DNA of 64,000 nucleotides. It comes from Actinomycetota bacterium (GTDB taxonomy: Bacteria; Actinomycetota; Actinomycetes; S36-B12). The notes under the pieces were generated by a model. That model had not been told where the DNA came from. It saw only the letters and a list, made by a program, of their open reading frames with translations, and ran no database searches. Made by a program: the position numbers and the translations under genes. Shown in pieces: positions 53,203 to 64,000 of the stretch. The stretch's first letter is position 1. Each line of letters begins with the position of its first letter. The DNA lies in assembly GCA_030684515.1 (NCBI GenBank), contig JAUXVJ010000009.1:558001-622000 (forward strand), given 5' to 3'.

Positions 53203-53912
53203 TGCTCGCGGTCGACACGGCATCGGCTGCAACCTCCGTTGCGCTGCTGGACGGCGAGGATCTCCTGGCGCACGAAGTGCACGTCGACGCGCGTTCGCAT
53301 GCAGAAGTGCTGGCAGTCATGGTTGAACGAGCGTTGATCCAGGCTGGTAGGCCACGCATCACCGCGGTTGCGTGTGGTGTCGGACCGGGTGCCTACACCG
53401 GGCTGCGGGTGGGAGTCAGTTCTGCGCAGGCCTACGCACTTGGCTGGGATGTTCCGGTGTATGGCGTGTGCTCACTCGATGCGATGGCACTGGCGGCATC
53501 CGATGCAGTGAGCGGACCATTCGCCTGCGCGATTGACGCGCGCCGACGCGAGATCTACTGGGCGCATTACGAATCATCTGGCGATCGCATCCAAGGGCCC
53601 TTTGTCTCTGCGCCAGGCGCGATCGACGCCGATGTCCGTCAACTGCCGTGGTTCGGCGAGATCGCGCTGTCATATGCCGAGTTGTTGGACTGTCGTGAGT
53701 CCGAGACGGTCGCCTATCCCGATGCGCGCGAGATCGCCCGCTATGCGCTGCACCATCTCGCCGGCGGGCAGGGCGTGGACGCCACCGCGATTGAACTTTC
53801 AACTCACGGCCATGACCTCGGCGCAACTGCAGCCGCACTTGCGGGCCAGACCCTCTTGCAGGCCTTGCCGCTGTACGTACGCAGGCCAGATGCAGTGGAG
53901 TCCGTCAAGTGA
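53196..53912 (+). CDS. tsaB: tRNA t6A synthesis scaffold protein TsaB
   Basis: This 238-residue ASKHA-fold protein has LAVDTASAATSVALLDGED at the N-terminus and GVGPGAYTGLRVGVSSAQAY as the family hallmark. It pairs with TsaD. Encoded within tsaE-tsaB-rimI-tsaD, each joined by short overlaps, so made as a unit. Confidence 0.95.
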   Translation: MVMLAVDTASAATSVALLDGEDLLAHEVHVDARSHAEVLAVMVERALIQAGRPRITAVACGVGPGAYTGLRVGVSSAQAYALGWDVPVYGVCSLDAMALAASDAVSGPFACAIDARRREIYWAHYESSGDRIQGPFVSAPGAIDADVRQLPWFGEIALSYAELLDCRESETVAYPDAREIARYALHHLAGGQGVDATAIELSTHGHDLGATAAALAGQTLLQALPLYVRRPDAVESVK

Positions 53913-54379
53913 ACGCCACCCCAATTCGGTTGGTGCCGATGAAGTGGTGGCACATCGAGCAGGTGGCAGCTCTTGAGCAACAGCTCTTTCCGGTTGATGC
54001 GTGGTCGATCGAACAGTTCTGGGCAGAGATGGCGCAGGCCACTCGCTATTACTTCCTTGCAGTCGATGACGTCTCAGTACTCGGCTACGCCGGTTTGTTC
54101 GCCCTGGCGCCTGATGCTGATGTGCAGACGATCGCCGTGAGTCCCAAGGCGCAGGGCCAGGGCATCGGGCGACTCCTGCTGGAGGAACTGATCGATCAGG
54201 CGATTGCGCGCAACTGCACGCAGTTAGTGCTTGAAGTGCGTTCTGACAATGACGCGGCACTGTCGATGTACGCACGTCGTGGATTCCAGCGCCTGAACAT
54301 TCGTCGCAATTACTACGCACCCGGAGTCGACGCCCTGGTGATGCGCTTGCGCCCACTGGCGAGCAGGGCGGACTCATGA
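53909..54379 (+). CDS. rimI: Ribosomal protein S18-alanine N-acetyltransferase RimI
   Basis: This 156-residue GNAT protein has acetyl-CoA loop [19 protein letters not shown] and [17 protein letters not shown], both typical of RimI. In E. coli it acetylates S18; in Actinobacteria its gene regularly lies between tsaB and tsaD, sometimes fused. GTG start overlaps tsaB by four bases. Confidence 0.93.
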   Translation: MNATPIRLVPMKWWHIEQVAALEQQLFPVDAWSIEQFWAEMAQATRYYFLAVDDVSVLGYAGLFALAPDADVQTIAVSPKAQGQGIGRLLLEELIDQAIARNCTQLVLEVRSDNDAALSMYARRGFQRLNIRRNYYAPGVDALVMRLRPLASRADS

Positions 54380-55431
54380 GTGATCCGCTGATCCTCGGCA
54401 TCGAATCAAGCTGCGATGAAACAGGCATCGGCATCGTGCGCGGCACCACGTTGCTGGCCGATGCAGTCGCGTCCAGTGTGGATGAGCATGCTCGGTTCGG
54501 GGGAGTCGTGCCGGAGGTGGCATCGCGCGCCCATGTGGAAGCAATGGTTCCCACGATCAAGCGAGCCTGCCAGACGGCCGGGGTGGGTCTTGCCGACTTC
54601 GATGCCATCGCCGTGACCGCGGGCCCGGGTCTGTCCGGCGCACTGCTGATCGGCACGGCAACGGCGAAGGCACTGTCGACTGCTTTGGAGATCCCGGTGT
54701 TCGCCGTCAACCACCTGGCGGGCCATGTGGTGGTTGACGAACTCGAGCACGGCGCGCTGCCGGCCGCAGCGATCGGCCTCCTTGTCTCCGGTGGTCACTC
54801 ATCGCTGTTGATGGTGCGCGACGATGCACAGGAGATCACTTCACTGGGCGCAACAATTGACGACGCCGCGGGCGAGGCCTTCGACAAGATCGCACGACTG
54901 CTCGATCTGCCGTTTCCTGGTGGTCCATGGATCGACAGTGAGGCTCAGCACGGAGACCCCAAGGCGATCGACTTTCCACGTGGGCTCACGTCGTCACGTG
55001 ACTTGCAGGAGCGGCCATACGACTTCTCCTTCAGCGGCGTCAAGACAGCGGTCGCCCGGTGGGTTGCGCAGCAGCAGACCAGTGGCGTGGCAATATCGAT
55101 CCCCGATGTGGCCGCTTCATTTCAGGAAGCCGTTGTCGATGTACTCACACGCAAGGCGATTTCGGCCTGCAAGGACACTGGCATCGATCACCTCGTCATC
55201 GGGGGAGGCGTGGCGGCAAACAGCCGCTTGCGCGCATTGGCGACAGAGCGTTGTGCGGCTGCTGGTATCGCATTGCGCATTCCGCGTCCGCAGTTGTGCA
55301 CGGACAATGGAGCGATGATCGCGGCCCTTGGTTCAAAGCTCATGCGGCAAGGGGCACTGCCATCGCCATTGGGATTTCCCACGCTGTCGGTGCTGCCGGT
55401 CTCAACGGTCCTCATGCACGAGCAGAGTTGA
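54376..55431 (+). CDS. tsaD: tRNA N6-threonylcarbamoyladenosine transferase TsaD
   Basis: This 351-residue ASKHA enzyme starts [15 protein letters not shown]. It has the metal-binding HLAGH motif (in [13 protein letters not shown]), [11 protein letters not shown], and [11 protein letters not shown] near the end. It transfers the threonylcarbamoyl group to tRNA A37. The last 30 bases overlap the convergent methyltransferase gene. Confidence 0.96.
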   Translation: MSDPLILGIESSCDETGIGIVRGTTLLADAVASSVDEHARFGGVVPEVASRAHVEAMVPTIKRACQTAGVGLADFDAIAVTAGPGLSGALLIGTATAKALSTALEIPVFAVNHLAGHVVVDELEHGALPAAAIGLLVSGGHSSLLMVRDDAQEITSLGATIDDAAGEAFDKIARLLDLPFPGGPWIDSEAQHGDPKAIDFPRGLTSSRDLQERPYDFSFSGVKTAVARWVAQQQTSGVAISIPDVAASFQEAVVDVLTRKAISACKDTGIDHLVIGGGVAANSRLRALATERCAAAGIALRIPRPQLCTDNGAMIAALGSKLMRQGALPSPLGFPTLSVLPVSTVLMHEQS

Positions 55432-56601
55432 TCGCGCGCCTTCGGCTCTGGTGATGACGATGGTTGCGGCAGTGCCTGTGTCAAGGCGCAACTCCCTGCG
55501 CAAGGCGTCAGCGTTGATCTTCATGCCGCGACATTTGATCGTCAGTTCACCGACTCCTCGAGCAATCAACTCCTTCCGCAGGGCACGTGTGTCATTGGGC
55601 AACTGTTCAAGCACGCGGTAACTGCGCAGCATCGGATGCTGCACCACCTCGTGGGATGTCAGCCAGCTGCTCACGTCGTCGATGCGTTGAAGTGGGATGT
55701 GAGCAGCGCAGAAGTCGTCAAGCAAACGTGCTTGCACCAAGCAGGTGTCGGGCTCATGCAGCCAAGCCCCCACGGGCGTTGTCGTATGCGTAGCGCTGCC
55801 GTCACCGCTGAACTGAACAGGCCGATCGCCAATGGCCAGAGCAGTTCGAGGCTGCCCGAGCGCCCAGGAGCACAGCATTGCCTCCACTGCTTCGCGACGG
55901 ATGCTCGTCCATACGCCTGACCACCCGGTTGGCATGAATGCCGGGTCGAAACCGGGGGCCAACTTCACGCACACCCGCAGTCCGCGCTGCGCCAGGCTGG
56001 TGACGAAGGACCATGGCGGCGACCACCGCTCGGGGTCGCGCTCTGACTGGGCGCGCGCTCCGTCCATCGTTCGTTGACCGCTGCGGCGAGCCGGGTCCAG
56101 GAACACCACGGTGTCTGGCCCGAGCTCGTCGAGAAATGCGTCGGGCAGTTGCGTGGCATCGGCCTGGAGCACGGTGGCTTGGGGTGCATTGACGCGCAGA
56201 TACTCAGCGGTCAGTGCTTCCAGCTCGATGGCCGTGACTTCAAGGCCAGCTGCCAGGAAGGCCCGGACGTCGAATCCCAGCCCCGAGGTCAGATCCACGA
56301 CCCGACGAGCGCCGTGCGTGACCAGGAAGTCAGCGCGCTGGGCGGCGACTTCGGGGCGAGTGGCCTGTTCGAGCCCATCGCGGGTCAGCAGCAGCGCATC
56401 AGCCTGGATGCCGTAGCGCTCATGGGCGATCTGACTCAGTTGCGCCTGGACGATGGCCATTGCGGCATCATCGGGAGCAAGGCCGGGCAGCTCACGCCGT
56501 AGAGCGGTTCCGGCCACGAGTGGATCCTTGGGAAAGGCGATGAGCAGCCGCCCGGCCATCTCGCGAGCAGCTTGCCCCTGAGGTGAGGTGATCCATGGCA
56601 T
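55402..56601 (-). CDS. SAM-dependent methyltransferase with THUMP-like C-terminal domain
   Basis: This 399-residue protein has a class I methyltransferase core ([19 protein letters not shown] as motif [14 protein letters not shown] as the DPAR motif) and a C-terminal THUMP-like region ([36 protein letters not shown]). RNA is a likely substrate but the site is unknown. The ATG at 56601 is chosen; an alternative GTG at 56625 would begin inside the first CIRCE box. It is divergent from groES. Confidence 0.85.
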   Translation of the reverse strand: MPWITSPQGQAAREMAGRLLIAFPKDPLVAGTALRRELPGLAPDDAAMAIVQAQLSQIAHERYGIQADALLLTRDGLEQATRPEVAAQRADFLVTHGARRVVDLTSGLGFDVRAFLAAGLEVTAIELEALTAEYLRVNAPQATVLQADATQLPDAFLDELGPDTVVFLDPARRSGQRTMDGARAQSERDPERWSPPWSFVTSLAQRGLRVCVKLAPGFDPAFMPTGWSGVWTSIRREAVEAMLCSWALGQPRTALAIGDRPVQFSGDGSATHTTTPVGAWLHEPDTCLVQARLLDDFCAAHIPLQRIDDVSSWLTSHEVVQHPMLRSYRVLEQLPNDTRALRKELIARGVGELTIKCRGMKINADALRRELRLDTGTAATIVITRAEGARSTLLVHEDR

Positions 56602-56618
56602 CGGGGAATCCTCGCAGG

Positions 56619-56645
56619 TTGGCACTCGACTTGACGGAGTGCTAA
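56619..56645. promoter_or_regulatory. CIRCE element 1 (HrcA operator)
   Basis: TTGGCACTC - 9 bases - GAGTGCTAA matches the CIRCE consensus TTAGCACTC-N9-GAGTGCTAA with one change in the left arm. It contains the -35 box of the groES promoter (TTGACG, 56631-56636) in its spacer and right edge, so HrcA binding would block RNA polymerase. Confidence 0.9.
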
Positions 56646-56660
56646 CTCCTTGCGTAGATT
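56631..56660 (+). promoter_or_regulatory. groES-groEL promoter
   Basis: TTGACG (56631-56636) and TAGATT (56655-56660) with an 18-base spacer form a good housekeeping promoter. Predicted transcription starts near 56667, at the left arm of the second CIRCE. It leaves a leader of about 97 bases before the groES GTG. Confidence 0.7.
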
Positions 56661-56665
56661 CAGCG

Positions 56666-56692
56666 TTGGCACTCGCCGCTGGGGAGTGCCAA
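56666..56692. promoter_or_regulatory. CIRCE element 2 (HrcA operator)
   Basis: TTGGCACTC - 9 bases - GAGTGCCAA is a perfectly symmetric CIRCE variant centred just after the predicted transcription start. With element 1 it brackets the promoter, an arrangement seen before actinobacterial groES. Confidence 0.9.
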
Positions 56693-56763
56693 CCAGCACA
56701 GTAATTGACCTAACCGTTTCGCCCCCTAAAAAGGGCCCAGCCGACTATCCGGAGGACGCAACC

Positions 56764-57063
56764 GTGTCGGTCACCATCAAGCCACTCGAGGACCGCATCT
56801 TGGTCCAAACCCTCGAAGCCGAGCAGACCACCGCTTCTGGCCTCGTCATCCCTGACACTGCCAAGGAGAAGCCCCAAGAGGGCACCGTGATTGCAGTGGG
56901 CCCGGGTCGTTTCGACGACGCTGGCGCTGCGCGCATCCCCCTGGATGTTGCAGTCGGCGATGTTGTCATCTACAGCAAGTACGGCGGCACCGAGGTCAAG
57001 TACAACGGCGAGGATTACCTCTTGCTGTCTGCACGCGACATCCTCGCAATCGTCGAGAAGTAA
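56764..57063 (+). CDS. groES: Co-chaperonin GroES
   Basis: This 99-residue GroES begins [20 protein letters not shown], has the mobile loop [19 protein letters not shown] and the [20 protein letters not shown] segment. It caps the GroEL ring. The GTG at 56764, after GGAGGAC, gives the family length; an upstream in-frame ATG would lie inside the regulatory region. Confidence 0.97.
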   Translation: MSVTIKPLEDRILVQTLEAEQTTASGLVIPDTAKEKPQEGTVIAVGPGRFDDAGAARIPLDVAVGDVVIYSKYGGTEVKYNGEDYLLLSARDILAIVEK

Positions 57064-57074
57064 ATCTCTGACGC

Positions 57075-57110
57075 AGCGCCCCGATCACCGGTCAGCCGGG
57101 GCGGGGCGCT
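57075..57110 (+). other. Alternative hairpins between groES and groEL
   Basis: AGCGCCCC (57075-57082) pairs with GGGGCGCT (57103-57110) to form an 8-bp stem, followed by TTCGTTC. A competing stem GCCCCG/CGGGGC (57078-57083 with 57097-57102) shares the left arm. It could be a weak terminator or a processing site setting the GroES to GroEL ratio. Confidence 0.45.
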
Positions 57111-57129
57111 TCGTTCATCACATCGCTGA

Positions 57130-58773
<1,644 letters not shown>

Positions 58774-58786
58774 TTGATTCACTGAA

Positions 58787-58826
58787 GAATCCCCTGAAGC
58801 CGACGGCTTCGGGGGATTCTTTGTTT
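58787..58826 (+). terminator. Rho-independent terminator after groL
   Basis: GAATCCCC-T-GAAGCC, loop GAC, GGCTTC-G-GGGGATTC forms a long stem with one mismatch, ending at 58819 and followed by TTTGTTT. The T-run runs directly into GGAGG, the ribosome-binding site of the next gene, so readthrough would feed that operon. Confidence 0.88.
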
Positions 58827-58840
58827 GGAGGTTCTCGGCG

Positions 58841-61014
<2,174 letters not shown>

Positions 61015-61020
61015 GCGAAC

Positions 61021-62136
61021 ATGGACACCATCGAGATCGGTGGGACCAAGCGTGCCCGTCGTGGGTACACCTTCGACGAGATTGCGATCGCTCCAAGTCG
61101 GCGCACCCGTGATCCGCAAGCGGTCTCCACCAACTGGCAGATCGACGCTTACCAGTTCAAATTGCCATTCCTCGCGGCGCCGATGGACTCCATCGTCAGC
61201 CCCAGCAGCGCTCAGAGTCTCAGCAACCTCGGCATGCTCGCCACCTTGAATGTCGAAGGCCTATGGGGTCGCTACGCGGATCCGCTGCCTTTGCTTCAGG
61301 AGATCTCCGAGCTGTCCGATGCCGATGTTGCTCTGCGCTTGCAGCAGATCTATGCCGCTGCCGCTGTTGATCCGGACCTTGTTGCAACGCGCGTCAAGGA
61401 ACTCAAGGCTGCCGGCATCACCGTCGCTGTCGCGGTGAGCCCGCAGGCCACCGCGGTGTTGGCGCCACTGGTGTCGAAGTCGGGTGCCGACATCGTTGTG
61501 ATTCGCGGCACCACAGTTTCTGCAGAGCACGTGACGCGCGATGAAGAGCCACTGAATCTCAAGCAGTTCATATACGAACTTGAATCACCGGTAATCGTGG
61601 GTGGTTGCGCTACCTACCAAGCAGCCCTGCACCTGATGCGCACGGGTGCGGCCGGAGTGCTTGTTGGCTTTGGTGGCGGCTCTGAATCCACGACTGCAGG
61701 CGTGCTGGGTGTGCGCGTACCTATGGCCAGCGCGATCGCCGAGATCGCGGCCGCTCGCCGCGACTACCTTGATGAGTCCGGTGGCCGCTATGTGCACGTC
61801 ATTGCCGATGGCGGGCTGGGTCGCAGTGGAGACATCGTCAAAGCCTTTGCCTGCGGTGCAGATGCAGCAATGCTCAGTTCAGTGCTTGCCCGCGCAACGG
61901 ATGCACCTGGTCAGGGTGCGCACTGGGGTGCAGAGGCCTGGCATGCGCAACTGCCACGGGGTCAGCGAAATGCGCTCGAGCAGGTCGGCACCTTCGAAGA
62001 GATCCTGCACGGACCCTCGCGTCGCGCCGACGGAACCATGAACATTGCAGGTGCTTTGCGCAAGGCGATGGCAACAACGGGCTACAGCGAACTCAAGGAG
62101 TTCCAGCGCGTTGAGATGGTCATCGGCGGCTCGTAG
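61021..62136 (+). CDS. guaB3: GuaB3 family IMP dehydrogenase-related protein
   Basis: This 371-residue protein is a barrel without CBS domains, starting IEIGGTKRARRGYTFDEIAI, with LAAPMDSIVSPSSAQ and GGRYVHVIADGGLGRSGDIV. The loop matching the catalytic cysteine of GuaB reads GGGSESTTAGVLGVRVP, so the Cys position is Ser here. The role is not settled and it may not act as a classical IMP dehydrogenase. A guaB-guaB3 pair is typical of Actinobacteria. Confidence 0.92.
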   Translation: MDTIEIGGTKRARRGYTFDEIAIAPSRRTRDPQAVSTNWQIDAYQFKLPFLAAPMDSIVSPSSAQSLSNLGMLATLNVEGLWGRYADPLPLLQEISELSDADVALRLQQIYAAAAVDPDLVATRVKELKAAGITVAVAVSPQATAVLAPLVSKSGADIVVIRGTTVSAEHVTRDEEPLNLKQFIYELESPVIVGGCATYQAALHLMRTGAAGVLVGFGGGSESTTAGVLGVRVPMASAIAEIAAARRDYLDESGGRYVHVIADGGLGRSGDIVKAFACGADAAMLSSVLARATDAPGQGAHWGAEAWHAQLPRGQRNALEQVGTFEEILHGPSRRADGTMNIAGALRKAMATTGYSELKEFQRVEMVIGGS

Positions 62137-62141
62137 CAGCC

Positions 62142-62426
62142 ATGACCGATCTCGATCCGCTACCCGAAACCGAGGTCGCTGCAGCGCCACCTTCGTACAT
62201 CTGGTGGGCTATCGCGGCAACCGCCTTCTGCTTTGCACCATTGGGGCTGGTGGCGATCTGGTTCGGCTATCGCACCCTGCGCGCTATAGAACATGACGAC
62301 GCTGACAAAGCGCGCCGATCAAGTCGACTGGCTCGCCGTTGGCTGATGATCACAGTGATCCTGGGTTTCATCATCAATCTGGCCTTGTTGGTCATCTTCG
62401 GCCTGATGGGCGCGTTCAGCACTTGA
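62142..62426 (+). CDS. Small dispanin/CD225-like membrane protein
   Basis: This 94-residue protein has two hydrophobic segments (about 18-42 and 67-90), separated by a charged loop. The first includes SYIWWAIAATAFCFAPLGLV, the CD225-like pattern of small bacterial proteins with a proline-containing first helix. DDADKARRSSRLARRW precedes the second helix. The function is unknown. It lies five bases after guaB3. Confidence 0.7.
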   Translation: MTDLDPLPETEVAAAPPSYIWWAIAATAFCFAPLGLVAIWFGYRTLRAIEHDDADKARRSSRLARRWLMITVILGFIINLALLVIFGLMGAFST

Positions 62427-62448
62427 GTTTGCGATATCACCTGACAGG

Positions 62449-62454
62449 TAAAGT
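62449..62454 (+). promoter_or_regulatory. -10 box for a leaderless guaA transcript
   Basis: TAAAGT ends six bases before the guaA GTG, so the predicted transcription start is the first base of the start codon. No Shine-Dalgarno sequence is present between it and the GTG. A TTGAGT at 62423-62428 is too far (20 bases) to be a good -35. Confidence 0.55.
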
Positions 62455-62460
62455 CTCCCT

Positions 62461-64000
62461 GTGAGCAGCCAGCCAACCGTCCTTGTTGTTGATTTCGGCG
62501 CTCAATATGCCCAGCTCATTGCCCGCCGCGTTCGCGAGGGACAGGTCTACTCCGAGATCGTCCCCTTCACCATCACCGCCGCCGAAGTGGCCGCAAAGAA
62601 CCCAGCAGCCGTCGTGCTCAGCGGTGGCCCGTCGAGTGTCTATGACGATGGTGCCCCCCAACTTGATCCCGGCATCCTTGAACTTGGCATTCCAGTCTTT
62701 GGCATCTGCTACGGCTTCCAGGCGATGGCGCAAGCCCTCGGAGGCAAGGTGGCTAACACCGGTGGTCGCGAGTACGGGCGCACCCAACTTGAAGTGAGTC
62801 AACGAGGCACGCTCTTTGCCGGGCTCCCCAGTTCGCAGCAGGTGTGGATGTCACATGGTGACGGCGTCACGCATGCGCCCGCGGGGTTCACCGTCACCGC
62901 CAGTACTCCGGGTGCACCGGTCGCCGCCTTCGAGGACGTTGAACGAAAGCTCGCGGGAGTGCAGTTCCACCCTGAAGTGCTGCACAGCGAGCAGGGCCAG
63001 GCGATTCTGGTGAACTTTCTTCGAGACATCGCTCAACTGCCGCCCACGTGGACGATGTCCAATGTCATCGACGAGCAAGTCGCACTGATCCGCGCGAAGG
63101 TCGGCACGGGACGAGTGATCTGTGGACTCTCCGGTGGTGTTGATTCAGCAGTGGCGGCGGCTTTGGTGCAAAAGGCAGTAGGAGATCAACTGACCTGCGT
63201 ATTCGTTGACCATGGACTCCTTCGCAAGGGTGAAGCCGAGCAGGTCGAGCGCGACTACGTGGCGGCAACGGGCATCAAGCTCGTTGTCGTTGATGCGCAG
63301 GAGCAGTTCCTGCAGCATCTGGATGGCATCACTGACCCAGAGCAGAAGCGCAAGATTATCGGTCGCGAGTTCATTCGGGTATTCGAAGCAGCAGAGCTTG
63401 ATGTGATCGAACAAGCCGGAGCTTCGGGCGAGAAGGTCGAGTTTCTCGTGCAGGGCACTCTCTACCCTGATGTTGTCGAGTCCGGTGGAGGCGCGGGTAC
63501 TGCCAGCATCAAGAGTCATCACAATGTCGGCGGACTCCCCGAGGATCTGCAGTTCTCATTGATTGAGCCGCTGCGCACGTTGTTCAAGGACGAAGTGCGG
63601 CAGGTGGGTCTGGACCTGGGCCTGCCGCCAGAGATCGTCTGGCGTCACCCATTCCCCGGACCGGGCTTGGCGATTCGCATTGTGGGCTCGATCAATGCCG
63701 AGCGCCTGGAGATCCTGCGCGAAGCCGATGCGATTGCCCGCGAGGAACTCACTGCTGCCGGCCTTGATCGCGAGGTCTGGCAGTTCCCAGTGGTGTTGCT
63801 CGCTGACGTGCGCTCGGTTGGCGTGCAAGGAGATGGACGCACATATGGGCACCCGATCGTGCTGCGACCGGTCTCCAGCGAGGATGCCATGACTGCCGAC
63901 TGGTCACGCTTGCCGTACGAAGTCCTGGAGAAGATCTCCACCCGTATCACCAACGAAGTCCCACAGATCAATCGCGTCGTACTTGATCTGACGAGCAAGC
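62461..64000 (+). CDS. guaA: GMP synthase (glutamine-hydrolysing), 3' end outside the window
   Basis: It converts XMP to GMP. 513 residues are present and the last few are cut by the window end. The amidotransferase domain has nucleophile Cys83 ([11 protein letters not shown]) and GVQFHPEV. The ATP-pyrophosphatase domain has [16 protein letters not shown]; the dimerisation domain contains [15 protein letters not shown]. The GTG start is inferred from the family N-terminus ([20 protein letters not shown]) and the -10 spacing. Confidence 0.96.
   Translation, partial: MSSQPTVLVVDFGAQYAQLIARRVREGQVYSEIVPFTITAAEVAAKNPAAVVLSGGPSSVYDDGAPQLDPGILELGIPVFGICYGFQAMAQALGGKVANTGGREYGRTQLEVSQRGTLFAGLPSSQQVWMSHGDGVTHAPAGFTVTASTPGAPVAAFEDVERKLAGVQFHPEVLHSEQGQAILVNFLRDIAQLPPTWTMSNVIDEQVALIRAKVGTGRVICGLSGGVDSAVAAALVQKAVGDQLTCVFVDHGLLRKGEAEQVERDYVAATGIKLVVVDAQEQFLQHLDGITDPEQKRKIIGREFIRVFEAAELDVIEQAGASGEKVEFLVQGTLYPDVVESGGGAGTASIKSHHNVGGLPEDLQFSLIEPLRTLFKDEVRQVGLDLGLPPEIVWRHPFPGPGLAIRIVGSINAERLEILREADAIAREELTAAGLDREVWQFPVVLLADVRSVGVQGDGRTYGHPIVLRPVSSEDAMTADWSRLPYEVLEKISTRITNEVPQINRVVLDLTSK

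Noticed and set aside
61021-62136. Annotation as an ordinary second IMP dehydrogenase
   Set aside because: The catalytic cysteine position is Ser and CBS domains are missing, so the GuaB3 subgroup is named instead.

Overview
The window is a chromosomal segment of a high-GC Actinomycetota bacterium. The evidence is the actinobacterial order secY-adk-map / infA-rpmJ-rpsM-rpsK-rpsD-rpoA-rplQ-truA / rplM-rpsI-glmM, a tandem guaB-guaB3 pair, paired CIRCE boxes before groES-groEL, zinc-type S14, S4 and L36, frequent GTG/TTG starts, ATGA overlaps, and several starts that look leaderless. The species cannot be named from the sequence.

Layout. (1) 1-7272: end of the S10/spc ribosomal protein operon (rpmC to rplO) followed by secY, adk and map. 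(2) 7276-20477: an accessory block between map and infA, which are normally close neighbours. It holds a dihydrofolate-reductase-like gene, then a minus-strand group (allophanate hydrolase, biuret-hydrolase-like cysteine hydrolase, a paralogous hydrolase that has lost its catalytic triad, and a BMP-type substrate-binding lipoprotein). A divergent plus-strand group follows: ABC ATPase, two permeases, a DUF2877 protein, FdrA, a DUF1116 protein and carbamate kinase. Together these look like an uptake and catabolic system for a carbamoyl/ureido nitrogen compound that recovers ammonia and, through carbamoyl phosphate, ATP. (3) 20478-36158: a visibly more GC-rich island bounded on both sides by IS1380-family remnants. 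It contains a serine hydrolase, a Na+/Pi cotransporter, a cation P-type ATPase, a tandem universal stress protein, a complete six-gene Mrp Na+/H+ antiporter operon, and decayed genes (methyltransferase, CaiB-type CoA transferase). (4) 36200-41214: the alpha operon resumes with infA to rplQ and truA. Two intergenic regions there, before rpsM and before rpoA, can form notable RNA structures. (5) 41226-44291: CcdA plus a thioredoxin-like lipoprotein (minus strand) and a two-component system. (6) 44442-52747: rplM-rpsI-glmM, a decayed DUF389 gene, glmS, nnr, alr and an alpha/beta hydrolase. (7) 52744-58773: tsaE-tsaB-rimI-tsaD (tRNA t6A synthesis), a convergent methyltransferase, and the HrcA-type groES-groEL operon with a terminator. 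(8) 58841-64000: a DUF5701 gene, guaB, guaB3, a small dispanin-like membrane protein and guaA, which runs off the window end.

The most interesting items are the carbamoyl-nitrogen gene set with its active/dead hydrolase pair, the roughly 29 kb of inserted DNA that splits a highly conserved ribosomal gene neighbourhood, the IS1380-bounded ion-homeostasis island, and the multi-hairpin RNA candidate in front of rpsM. No tRNA, rRNA or CRISPR array was seen. All functional calls rest on reading motifs and remembered family features; no database search was run.
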